Made by a program: the position numbers and the translations under genes
Shown: positions 17,443-25,042 of the stretch, piece by piece
How the letters are laid out: the number at the start of each line of letters is the position of its first letter
How positions within the stretch are numbered: the stretch's first letter is position 1
Assembly: GCF_900185725.1 (NCBI RefSeq)
Contig: NZ_FYAU01000026.1
Location: forward strand, 248,001-312,000
Reading direction: 5' to 3'
DNA from: Stappia sp. TSB10P1A
GTDB taxonomy: Bacteria > Pseudomonadota > Alphaproteobacteria > Rhizobiales > Stappiaceae
DNA: 64,000 nt
The notes under the pieces: generated by a model
The model's input: the letters and a program-made list of their open reading frames with translations, nothing else
Database searches by the model: none
Told to the model about the DNA's origin: nothing

Positions 17443-18672
17443 ATGTGCAATTTGGCCCCAGGTGCGGCAATTATCGCGATCTGCTCCCTTACCTTGTCCC
17501 TATCCGCCGCCCCGACCTTTGCCGGCATGGTGACGTTTCAATCCACGCGGTTCTCGACCGCCAAGCCGGTGCCGCATCTCCATTACGAAGGCGATGTCGT
17601 GCCGGGCGATCTCGATCGGATCGTCGCGGCAGTCCGTCAGTATGTCGACTGCGATCCCAGGACGCTGCCCGATACGGGTGGGAACTGCGCCGTCTTAACC
17701 ATGACCAGCGAGGGCGGAAACTATGTCGAAGGCCTCAAAATCGCGCATTTCCTCCGCGAAAACGCCATCGCCACCTGGGTTAAGACAGGTTCCTATTGCT
17801 ATTCGGCCTGCGCCTTCGCCTTTCTCGGCGGCTCGGGCCATTCGTCCTGGCCAGCGACGGGAGACTATATCGACCGCATCATCGAGCCCGGCGCCGCGCT
17901 CGGCTTCCACGCGCCCTATGTGACGGCGGACTCGCTTGGCCAACTCGTCGCCCAATATGGCGTCGAGGAGGTCCTGGGCGGCAACCGCGAAAGCATCGCC
18001 CTGATGATCGACCAACTCGTCTACTGGAATGTCGATGACGGCGTACTCTCGCGCATCACCAATATGGGCGCCGACGAGGCCTATACCGCATCCACCGCGC
18101 AAGATCTCTATCTGCTGCGCACCGCCCTGCCGAACGCGCCGCGCCGGATGTGGGCGCCAGACCCGGCCGAGGCACTGCGCAATGCCTGCATGCGGCTGCT
18201 CGCCCATCATCAAGACGTCTGGCCCTATGACGTGCGGGACAGGGTGTCGGGCGAGATCATCTACAATCTGGGGACCGATGATCGCGGATGGGATCTGTCG
18301 GGATACCAGCTCGTCGGCGCTCCCGGCGGGCTGACCGTTTCCTATTGCGCTGTCCACACCGCGGATGCTCATCTGGGTGCCAACGCGGACGTCGCGCTCT
18401 ATTATGGCCCTGGCGTCGAAGGCCATATGCGCCCTGCGCTGACCTTCTTCCACCGGCCCGAAGGCTGGTCCACCCTCGCCACCGGCGGGGTGGCTGCCCA
18501 GCGCATTTTCCAGAAGGGCGGCATCGGCCATTTCTTCATGCCGCCTGACGCCGAGCTTGGCGGCGCCCATGCCCTGACCTGGCGGCTGGTGGGCGAGGAC
18601 TTTTTGAAGACCGGTCGGCTCGGACAATACCCCCCTGAACACGGGGGTGAGCGCGGCATCCTCCGCCGCTAG
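17443..18672 (+). CDS. Exported ClpP/crotonase-fold protein (COG3904-like)
   Basis: 409 residues with a signal peptide (MCNLAPGAAIIAICSLTLSL, then APTFAG). The domain at about residues 45-165 matches the ClpP-like fold of predicted periplasmic proteins: a Gly-rich strand-turn (TMTSEGGNYVEGLKIAHFL), then SYCYSACAFAFLGG with candidate nucleophile S121, then GFHAPY with candidate base H156. The order S then H fits a ClpP/SppA-type dyad. The C-terminal half is not recognised. ATG 17443 is preferred over a GTG at 17401. It lies 74 bp after the Sel1 gene. Its last codons contain palindrome S6, so the operator of the next unit is embedded in this gene. Confidence 0.72.
   Translation: MCNLAPGAAIIAICSLTLSLSAAPTFAGMVTFQSTRFSTAKPVPHLHYEGDVVPGDLDRIVAAVRQYVDCDPRTLPDTGGNCAVLTMTSEGGNYVEGLKIAHFLRENAIATWVKTGSYCYSACAFAFLGGSGHSSWPATGDYIDRIIEPGAALGFHAPYVTADSLGQLVAQYGVEEVLGGNRESIALMIDQLVYWNVDDGVLSRITNMGADEAYTASTAQDLYLLRTALPNAPRRMWAPDPAEALRNACMRLLAHHQDVWPYDVRDRVSGEIIYNLGTDDRGWDLSGYQLVGAPGGLTVSYCAVHTADAHLGANADVALYYGPGVEGHMRPALTFFHRPEGWSTLATGGVAAQRIFQKGGIGHFFMPPDAELGGAHALTWRLVGEDFLKTGRLGQYPPEHGGERGILRR
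18630..18647. promoter_or_regulatory. GC palindrome S6 (variant, inside the 3' end of a gene)
   Basis: CCCCCCTGAACACGGGGG differs from the consensus by one G to C change and is followed by TGAGCGC, exactly as in S5. It ends 62 bp before ATG 18709. GCTAGCCTG (18668-18676) lies at the same 21-base offset as the candidate -10 of S5. The site is within the coding sequence of the ClpP-like gene. Confidence 0.7.
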
Positions 18673-18708
18673 CCTGCATCCAGGGTTTGATGGATCGGGA
18701 GGATTGAG

Positions 18709-19401
18709 ATGCGGTTTTCGGGTTTCGCAGGCTGGATGAGGGTTGCGCTCGCTGGCGGAACCACGACACTGGCGGTGCTTGGCGCCGCGCCTGCGACGGC
18801 CCATGCCGAAACACCCGATGACGCGGCTTTTGTCGCCGCCTTTGGCGAGGTCTGCATCCCCAAGCGATTGAGCTATCGGGGTACGCTGGCGCTGGCCGAG
18901 GAACTGGGTTGGCGTCCTGTCGTCACTGGTGACAACGCAGAATACGACCGGTTCATTACCCATGCCGCCGACCTGCTGGCACGCGAGGTCGCGGAAGACC
19001 CGGACTTGTACCAAGGATCGGGCGGCGCGTGGTTCACCCGCCAGATCGGCGGTCGCTCCCATCTTCTGACGGTCAGCTACCTGCTGACCGGGGTCATGGA
19101 TACCATGGGGTGCCATCTCTACGACTTCGGAGCCGCAGCGCCCCTCGATCCCGAGGCGGTGACGAGGTTGCTGGGACAGCCCATCGCCTACACCACGGAT
19201 GGCGGCGACCCATTCTACGCCGTCGATCCGGCCGTGCTCGTCACCACCGTCTGGGGGCCGCCGCCCGACCTGCCGCGCACGCTCGACACCTATCTCACCT
19301 TCATTCCCGAAGGCAGCGAGGTGGCAGCTAAGACGGGGTTCACAGGTTTGACGCTCAAATTCTCGACCTCGTTGCCGGATCGCGCGGAGTTCGAACAATG
19401 A
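18709..19401 (+). CDS. Exported protein of unknown function
   Basis: 230 residues with a signal peptide (cleavage after TAHAE, about residue 33). The mature part has two cysteines (EVCIPKR, MGCHLYD) and a mixed alpha/beta look (DDAAFVAAFGEVCIPKRLSY at the start, LLTVSYLLTGVMDTMGCHL in the middle). ATG 18709 follows GGGAGGAT. It heads a five-gene unit with coupled starts behind palindrome S6. No family is recognised with confidence. Confidence 0.72.
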   Translation: MRFSGFAGWMRVALAGGTTTLAVLGAAPATAHAETPDDAAFVAAFGEVCIPKRLSYRGTLALAEELGWRPVVTGDNAEYDRFITHAADLLAREVAEDPDLYQGSGGAWFTRQIGGRSHLLTVSYLLTGVMDTMGCHLYDFGAAAPLDPEAVTRLLGQPIAYTTDGGDPFYAVDPAVLVTTVWGPPPDLPRTLDTYLTFIPEGSEVAAKTGFTGLTLKFSTSLPDRAEFEQ

Positions 19402-19997
19402 CAAGGCTGTTGACCGCCGCCGCGCTCTTCCTTCTTCCCCTGGCTGCGCTGGCCCAGGGTCCGGTCGTCGGCCCGGCGACCTGCGAGGCCGAGCGGGCCG
19501 TCTATGAAATGACCGCCCCCGATACGGACGAGGTCTGGCGCATCGGCCTTGTGCCGGCGCGCAACATGGCCAGCATCGCCTCCGATCTCTATCTCAAGCT
19601 GACCACGCCCCGGCGCGACTACTGGTTCACCTTCTCCGTCTCCCAGGGCTATGCCGGCATATCGGTCTTTCCCGTCACCGATCCATACGCGGAAGGAGGC
19701 CCGCGCGACCTGCTCGGCCCGCCCTTCGGTGCGAACCCCAACGGCGTCACCGATCCCGACATCCTGAACGCCCTGCATTTCTTCACGCTCGACGCCGAAC
19801 TCAATATTGCCTTCGAGCCTCCCATGAGCGGCGAGGAGGCGCCGCCCTATATCATGCTGCCCGAGATCGGCCGCGCGCTCTGGTACGACGCCGCGGCGCT
19901 GACCGACGATGAAACCGCCGACCGAGATCCGATGCCGCGCGGCGTGTTCAGGCGCACGGGTTGCCTGGTCGCTCCGCATCCACAGGCAGGGCTATGA
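19398..19997 (+). CDS. Exported protein of unknown function
   Basis: 199 residues with a signal peptide (LFLLPLAALAQ, cleavage about residue 20). The mature domain has two cysteines, one near each end (ATCEAER and RTGCLVAP), and short beta-type segments (DYWFTFSVSQGYAGISVFPV). The ATG overlaps the previous stop (ATGA), which fixes the start. Unknown family. Second gene of the S6 unit. Confidence 0.7.
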   Translation: MTRLLTAAALFLLPLAALAQGPVVGPATCEAERAVYEMTAPDTDEVWRIGLVPARNMASIASDLYLKLTTPRRDYWFTFSVSQGYAGISVFPVTDPYAEGGPRDLLGPPFGANPNGVTDPDILNALHFFTLDAELNIAFEPPMSGEEAPPYIMLPEIGRALWYDAAALTDDETADRDPMPRGVFRRTGCLVAPHPQAGL

Positions 19998-20722
19998 GAG
20001 CGGCCCTCCTCGCCCTGCTTGCAGCCCTCACGCTGCCCGTCCCGGCCAGCGCCGAGTGGAGTTGCTCCGATGCAACCTATGCGTCCGAGGTTTGCCCGTG
20101 GTTCCGTGAGGCGCCGTGGTTCGGTGAAGCGGCGGATGGCTATGCGACGCCGGGCGTGGGAATGCGGTGGTCGAGCGACGGCTACCCTCCCGGCAGCGCG
20201 GCCATGAACTGGAACGACGGCATCTATGTCATCGCCACCCTTCCAGCCGCCGGGCCGCGTGACGCCGCCGCGCTGCTGGTCGACATCGCCTATGAACCAC
20301 ATTGGCAGCAGGGTCAGGCGCGCGCCCTCACGCCGGAAGCCGTGATCGTGCGGCTGGGGGAAAAGGAGTGGCGCGCCGACGCGCCGGAGTACCCGCTGCC
20401 TACTTCGGACCGGGTCCACTGGCCGCCGCTCTATGTCGAAGGAAATCTCTACCGTTTCACCTTCGGCCCCGATCTTGTCGCCGCCATGCTGGCCGCCAGC
20501 GCCACCGCGCCGCACAGCTACCGGGACATCTTTCTCAGTGACGATCCAGCGGCGGTGCTGCGTTTCGAAATCCTCTTCCGCGACGCCGATGGCGGCATGG
20601 TGTCCTCGAACGACATTCTCGAGATCAACAGCGGAATATGCGAAACAAATTGCCAGCCGCGCCTGTCCCTTGCCGGCTTTGCCGAGGCTTATGACGGGAG
20701 CGCGGCGGATGCCAATAAGTGA
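19994..20722 (+). CDS. Exported protein of unknown function
   Basis: 242 residues starting in an ATGA overlap at 19994. The signal peptide is MRAALLALLAALTLPVPASA. The mature protein is rich in Trp and Pro, with two cysteines close to the N-terminus (WSCSDA, EVCPWF) and two near the C-terminus (GICETNCQP), suggesting two disulfides. Its beta-rich texture (DGIYVIATLPAA, NLYRFTFGPDL) suggests a binding domain. Family unknown. Third gene of the S6 unit. Confidence 0.7.
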   Translation: MRAALLALLAALTLPVPASAEWSCSDATYASEVCPWFREAPWFGEAADGYATPGVGMRWSSDGYPPGSAAMNWNDGIYVIATLPAAGPRDAAALLVDIAYEPHWQQGQARALTPEAVIVRLGEKEWRADAPEYPLPTSDRVHWPPLYVEGNLYRFTFGPDLVAAMLAASATAPHSYRDIFLSDDPAAVLRFEILFRDADGGMVSSNDILEINSGICETNCQPRLSLAGFAEAYDGSAADANK

Positions 20723-21266
20723 GCCTACGTCGGCAAGCGAGACGTCGCCCCCGGTTCCGCCATCCTGGTTCGAGGGTCTGACAGGCGGAGAGATGCCGCT
20801 CCGCATCGCCGCCGCTACCGCGCTCGACGACTTCGCGGATGCGCTGAGCAATGCCCCGCGCTGGCTGCTGGAAACGGGGAGCGGCGGCGCGATAACGCTA
20901 CGGGTTTGCTCGCACCGCCAGGGGGAACGGCTCGAAATCCTGGTAGAGTGGGCCGGCGAGCGTGCGCAGATCGTCCTTGAACCGCACGCTTCGGACTGGC
21001 TGTCGATTGCCGCAGTGTGTAGAGGCCAAGAGGTCTTTCGCGCCTGGCTCGACCGCCCCTATGAAGAATTTGAGTTCTGGCCCGAAGGTGCGGCGATCCC
21101 AAGGCGCAGGAGGATCGATGCACCAGGACGCATCGGCAAGCGGCGCAACTGGATCAACCTCTCGGCAGCGGCATGGCCGCAATTGGCGCGGTTCGCCAAT
21201 GCGGCCGGCATCGTGGCGGCGATTGAAGCGGGAGGGCCGGTGCCGGAAAGGTCGGGTCAGCCGTGA
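20709..21266 (+). CDS. Predicted cytoplasmic protein of unknown function
   Basis: 185 residues, with ATG at 20709 inside the end of the previous gene (14-bp overlap). No signal peptide or membrane helix is visible, so it is one of the few likely cytoplasmic products of the island. Features are a helical stretch (PLRIAAATALDDFADALSNA), a central beta segment (ERLEILVEWAGERAQIVLEP) and a basic patch (PRRRRIDAPGRIGKRRNW). It could be a chaperone- or immunity-like partner of the exported neighbours, but nothing in the sequence proves this. Confidence 0.62.
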   Translation: MPISEPTSASETSPPVPPSWFEGLTGGEMPLRIAAATALDDFADALSNAPRWLLETGSGGAITLRVCSHRQGERLEILVEWAGERAQIVLEPHASDWLSIAAVCRGQEVFRAWLDRPYEEFEFWPEGAAIPRRRRIDAPGRIGKRRNWINLSAAAWPQLARFANAAGIVAAIEAGGPVPERSGQP

Positions 21267-22588
21267 CACTGCGTGCGGGACATCGGCGCAGGTTGCGCGC
21301 CGGTTTGGTGGTCGCCGCAGCGCTGGCGCTCGCTGGGTGCTACGAGACGCAGATCCCGATCGTCACGCAGCAGAACGCTCACGCCAGCCCGGTGATACCC
21401 GATGGCCGATATTGCGAGATGACTTTCGAGGATACCCGCCCGGTCACGGGGATTGGCCAGTGCATCACCCTGACCTGGGTGGACGGAGCCAATGGCTGGC
21501 GCACAGACAATCTTCTGCTTCCGGGCGACGAGCATGGCGTCTCCATACGCGCCCGCAAGCTGGGTCACGGAAACGACGCGGTCGGCCTCAGTGGCTTCTT
21601 CATGGTGCAGGCCGGCCCGCAACCTCGTCAGGCCGCCATTGGCGGGCGAGCGGTTCCTGTCGCCACGGCCCGCCTGATGGCGGTGCTGAGTAGGGGTGAC
21701 ATGTTCGCGATTGTCGATGCGCGCCTGCGGCAGGAGGACATCATCACCCGCGCACGAGAGCGGGATGTCGGGCTTGCGATCAGTGAGCGCCGGCCGACCA
21801 TCGCATTCTTGAGCCGGCTTATATTGGACAGGGCAGACCTCGTCGGAGCCTGGCTGGCGCGCGAACTGACCCACGAGGTCCATGCCGCCGCCTTTCCTGG
21901 GGCGGAGCCGGAAAGGAATGCGATCCGAATCTTCGTCCCTGGCGACGTCGCCGACAGGGAGGGGCCGGATGGGCTGGCTGAGCGCGCCCGGACGATGCTC
22001 GATGCGGTGGTGTTCGAGGCCGGCGTTCTCAATCAGGCGCTGGGTCTCGGCCAGCCGCCGGCCCGGATCGATCCCGGCCTGCTCGATCGGACCACACCGC
22101 AGGTATCGCCCGCGCCTTCGTCTCCGCCCCGGACGCCATCACCGGCGCAACCCGCGCCTTCTGCCATGGCTGCGGCCGTCCAGGCCCCCTACGACAGGTT
22201 TCGGCGCTGCATGGGATTGCTGGAAAGTGCCCAGTCATATGCCACCGTCCTGTCGGTCTCTCTCGGAAACATGGCAAGGGAGGCGCACTTTGCCGGCCGC
22301 ACTGAGACAGCCGGCAAAGTGCGGGGGCTGCGGGATGCAGTGAAAAATGAGATGGCCGTGCTCACCGCGCTCAAGGCGCATTGGGTGGATCTGGAGGAAC
22401 GATTTCAAGCCCTCGGAGCAGACCGACGGGCGGGCGAAGCAAGCTTCCTTCTCGGCAAGACGGAATTCGGCATGCCGGACGAGAGCCGCCTATGGTCCGG
22501 TGGCGGAGAATTGAGAGCCGCCTTTCAAAAATTGCAGACCAACAAGGATACCGTGACGGCCTGTTTCAGTTCGATGACGACACCATAG
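21263..22588 (+). CDS. Large lipoprotein of unknown function
   Basis: 441 residues from a GTG start overlapping the previous stop (GTGA at 21263-21266). The lipoprotein signal has the lipobox LALAGC with Cys at about residue 26. The mature protein has an N-terminal domain with two cysteines (RYCEMTF, GQCITLT), a middle domain of about 150 residues, a Pro/Ser-rich linker (about 285-310) and a C-terminal helical domain with cysteines in RRCMGLL and TACFSSM. It is the last gene of the island. Its stop lies 23 bp from the likely end of an IS3-type remnant, so its C-terminus may have been trimmed by that insertion. Confidence 0.7.
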   Translation: MTLRAGHRRRLRAGLVVAAALALAGCYETQIPIVTQQNAHASPVIPDGRYCEMTFEDTRPVTGIGQCITLTWVDGANGWRTDNLLLPGDEHGVSIRARKLGHGNDAVGLSGFFMVQAGPQPRQAAIGGRAVPVATARLMAVLSRGDMFAIVDARLRQEDIITRARERDVGLAISERRPTIAFLSRLILDRADLVGAWLARELTHEVHAAAFPGAEPERNAIRIFVPGDVADREGPDGLAERARTMLDAVVFEAGVLNQALGLGQPPARIDPGLLDRTTPQVSPAPSSPPRTPSPAQPAPSAMAAAVQAPYDRFRRCMGLLESAQSYATVLSVSLGNMAREAHFAGRTETAGKVRGLRDAVKNEMAVLTALKAHWVDLEERFQALGADRRAGEASFLLGKTEFGMPDESRLWSGGGELRAAFQKLQTNKDTVTACFSSMTTP

Positions 22589-22644
22589 AGAGTGCCGCTG
22601 ACCTTGCCCCTGTGTGGCCTGCTGCCGGTTTTTCGGACACCAGG

Positions 22645-22817
22645 TTAAGCTGACATAGCTTGTTCCTCGATCTCGACGGGGCGGAGATGATCGAGTGCCA
22701 AGTGCGTCGCCGAGGGTTGGAGACGCGCTCGATGTCGTCGAACACATCCGCCCTCGCCTCATCCCGCGCCCTGTAGATCTTGCGGACCGCCCGCTTGGTT
22801 TTCAGCGAGGAGAAGAA
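22645..22817 (-). pseudogene. Remnant of IS3-family transposase C-terminus
   Basis: On the minus strand the end of an IS3-family integrase can be read (FFSSLKTKRAVRKIYRARDE, then ARADVFDDIERVSNPRRR). A frameshift interrupts the usual H-S-T-I-x-Y-L-S-P motif, and the frame then ends as E-E-Q-A-M-S-A stop at 22645. The bases after the stop (22611-22644) resemble an IS3-type terminal repeat. Only about 55 codons remain. This is a dead fragment that marks the right border of the secreted-protein island. Confidence 0.7.
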
Positions 22818-23010
22818 GTTCCCAGCCGCAGCAATGTCCCGGCCGAATTCTGCCGGGAAGCGACGGCTGGATCTGGACGGGATGATCGGCTCGGTTCCTC
22901 GTCCGGTCAGGACGTCGCGCAACCGGTTCGCGTCGAAGGCCCCGTCGGCGTAGGCGAACTCGCCCGGCACCGGCCAGGTCTGCCGCACGAACCAGTCGCG
23001 TGGAGATGAG
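22818..23010 (-). pseudogene. Remnant of IS5-family transposase
   Basis: The minus strand encodes about 60 residues typical of IS5-family DDE transposases (ADGAFDANRLRDVLTGRG, then EPIIPSRSSRR and the GRDI motif) without start or stop of its own. It is joined in frame, at a shared Phe-Phe, to the IS3-type fragment 22645-22817. The result is a chimeric open frame that should not be annotated as a gene. Confidence 0.68.
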
Positions 23011-23079
23011 AGCCGCCTATGGCGGCGTAGGGCGGGTGCGAACCGGTCCGGCTCTTCGCCGTTGCAACTCCGCTCCCGC

Positions 23080-23538
23080 CTATTGCAGCTTCTTGAGGAG
23101 GCGATGCAGGGTGCGCTGCTCGGCGGAGGTGAGAGGAGCCAGCGTTTCGGCGCTGACCTTCAAGCCGAGCGGCGCGGTCGCCCTGAACCGGGCCCAGCCT
23201 TCGGCGGTGAGCGAGATGAGCTGGCGGCGACGGTCGGACGGGTCGCGGTCGGCGCGCAGCAGGCCACGGGCGGTCAGCCGGTCGACGACGCCCTTGGTGG
23301 TCGCGACATCGAGACCGACCGTGCGCCCGAGCTGGTTCTGGGAGACCGATCCAAGCTCGGTAAGCCGGGCAAGCACGGCGAACTGCGTCGGCGTCAGATC
23401 ACCGATGTGCTCGGAAAACAGCACCGCGTTGCGCTGGTAGGCCTTACGCAGAAGATAGCCGACCTGCTCGTCGATCACATAGCCGTGGTCGGGAGACAGG
23501 GAGGCCTCCTCGACCGTGTCGTCGGACTTGCTCGTCAC
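23080..23538 (-). CDS. MarR-family transcriptional regulator
   Basis: 152 residues with the winged helix-turn-helix of the MarR family: LTPTQFAVLARLTELG, SQNQLGRTVGLDVATTKGVVDRL (recognition helix) and the wing ADRDPSDRRRQLISLTAEG. It is the last gene of the ten-gene leftward operon that begins with the hnr-like gene, 36 bp after livF. MarR proteins bind 16-20 bp palindromes, often next to the catabolic genes they repress and often responding to aromatic ligands. It is thus the best candidate for binding the CGTTnGTATGCAAACG sites at 33009, 33984 and 34098. Confidence 0.92.
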   Translation of the reverse strand: MTSKSDDTVEEASLSPDHGYVIDEQVGYLLRKAYQRNAVLFSEHIGDLTPTQFAVLARLTELGSVSQNQLGRTVGLDVATTKGVVDRLTARGLLRADRDPSDRRRQLISLTAEGWARFRATAPLGLKVSAETLAPLTSAEQRTLHRLLKKLQ

Positions 23539-23574
23539 GAATATGTCCCGGTTGTTGCCGCGGAGCGGCGATCC

Positions 23575-24276
23575 TCACACGGAGAGATAGGCATCCCGTA
23601 TCTCCGGCTGGGCTTCAAGTTCGGGGAAACTCCCATCGAACTTCTTCTCTCCCCCCTCGATGATGACGGCACGGTCGGCAACCATGCGGGCGAAGTGAAG
23701 GTTCTGCTCGGAAATGATGACCGTCAACCCCTCCTGCTTCAACCGTACGATGGTATGGGCCATCTGTTCCACGATCACCGGCGCGATGCCCTCCGAGGGC
23801 TCGTCGAGCAGCAGCAGTTTCGGATTGCCCATCAGCGTGCGGGCGATGGTGAGCATCTGCTGTTCGCCGCCGGACAGGGCCTTGCCGCGATTGTGGCGCC
23901 GCTCCCAAAGGTTGGGGAACAGCTCAAACAGGGTCTCCACCTTCCAGTTGGGCGCGCCCTGGCGGCGCGGCTGGCGGCCGACCTCCAGGTTCTCCAGGAT
24001 GGTGAGATCCGAGAAGATCCTGCGCTCTTCCGGCACATAGCCGAGGCCAAGCCGCGCGACCTTGTGCGAAGGCAGACCGACCAGCGAGGTCCCGTCGAAC
24101 CGGATCTCACCGGAGCGCGGCCGCACGAGCTGCATCACCGACTTCATCGTCGTGGTCTTGCCCGCGCCGTTGCGCCCGAGCAGGGCAACGACCTGACCCC
24201 GGCCCACGGAGAACCCGAGATCGCTCAGGATATGCGCCTTGCCGTAGTAGCTGTTGACATCGTGCAGCTCAAGCAT
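23575..24276 (-). CDS. livF: Branched-chain-type ABC transporter ATPase LivF
   Basis: 233 residues with a complete ABC ATPase: Walker A GRNGAGKTT, Q-loop, signature LSGGEQQ and Walker B LLLLDEPSEG. The typical LivF start MLELHDVNSYYGKAHIL fixes ATG at 24276, which overlaps the stop of livG by 8 bp. LivF works with LivG at the cytoplasmic face of a HAAT-family importer. Here the substrate is more likely a pathway intermediate or N-heterocycle than an amino acid, judged by the surrounding catabolic genes. Confidence 0.93.
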   Translation of the reverse strand: MLELHDVNSYYGKAHILSDLGFSVGRGQVVALLGRNGAGKTTTMKSVMQLVRPRSGEIRFDGTSLVGLPSHKVARLGLGYVPEERRIFSDLTILENLEVGRQPRRQGAPNWKVETLFELFPNLWERRHNRGKALSGGEQQMLTIARTLMGNPKLLLLDEPSEGIAPVIVEQMAHTIVRLKQEGLTVIISEQNLHFARMVADRAVIIEGGEKKFDGSFPELEAQPEIRDAYLSV

Positions 24277-25042
24277 CGGCGCCCTCCGTCGCGAACAGCG
24301 TGCCGCCGCCGAGATAGACCTCCTGCACGCGCGCATTCGCGCGCACCTCCGCCGCCGACCCCTCGGCGATCAACTCGCCCCGGTTCAGCACCATGATGTG
24401 GTGGGAATGGGCGAAGACGACGTCCATGTCATGCTCCGTGAACAGCACGCTGACGCCGCGCTCGCGCACGATATCGGCCGTGAGCTGCATCAACCTGATC
24501 CTTTCGCGGGGAGCCATGCCCGCCGTCGGCTCGTCCATCAGCAGCAGGCGCGGCCCGTGGGCGAGCGCAATCGCCAGTTCCAGGCGCTTGAGGTCGCCAT
24601 AGGCCAGAATGGCGCAGGCGCGGTCCGCCTGATCCGCCATGCCCACGGTCTCCAGCAGCGCCATCGCCTCCTCGCGATAGAGCCTGTGGGCGCGCGGCAG
24701 CATCGCGAACAGCCGGCGGTGATGGGAGATCAGCGCCATCTGCACGTTCTCGGCCACGGTCATGCTCTGGTAGGTGCCGGTGATCTGGAACGTGCGGCCG
24801 ACCCCCAGGCGCCAGATCTCGCGGGGTGGCCGCCCGGTGATGTCGCGACCATCGAACAGAACCCGGCCGGAGGTCGGCTTGAGCTGGCCCATCAGCATGT
24901 TGAAGCAGGTGGACTTGCCGGCGCCGTTGGGACCGATCAGGGCCTTCAGTTCGCCCGGCGCGACCTCGAAGCTGACGCCATTGACGGCCTTGATGCCTCC
25001 GAAATGCTTGGCAAGGTTCTCCACCTTCAGAACGGCGGTCAT
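24269..25042 (-). CDS. livG: Branched-chain-type ABC transporter ATPase LivG
   Basis: 257 residues. Walker A GPNGAGKST and Walker B LLLMDEPTAGMAPRER are present; the signature region reads ILAYGDLKRLELA in place of a standard LSGGQ, as is usual in LivG proteins. ATG at 25042 overlaps the stop of the permease gene by 4 bp. The open frame continues far upstream antisense-free but without homology, so the LivG-like start MTAVLKVENLAKHFGG was chosen. Confidence 0.93.
   Translation of the reverse strand: MTAVLKVENLAKHFGGIKAVNGVSFEVAPGELKALIGPNGAGKSTCFNMLMGQLKPTSGRVLFDGRDITGRPPREIWRLGVGRTFQITGTYQSMTVAENVQMALISHHRRLFAMLPRAHRLYREEAMALLETVGMADQADRACAILAYGDLKRLELAIALAHGPRLLLMDEPTAGMAPRERIRLMQLTADIVRERGVSVLFTEHDMDVVFAHSHHIMVLNRGELIAEGSAAEVRANARVQEVYLGGGTLFATEGADA

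Noticed and set aside
9213-18647. The GC palindromes as intrinsic terminators or REP elements
   Set aside because: They have no T-tract, they sit at near-fixed distances before start codons, and one is inside a coding sequence. Termination is not excluded for S2 and S5, which follow stops closely, but operator function explains all six better.
22566-22988. 140-codon minus-strand frame as an intact gene
   Set aside because: It joins parts of two different transposase families and lacks the rest of both, so it is called as two pseudogene fragments.
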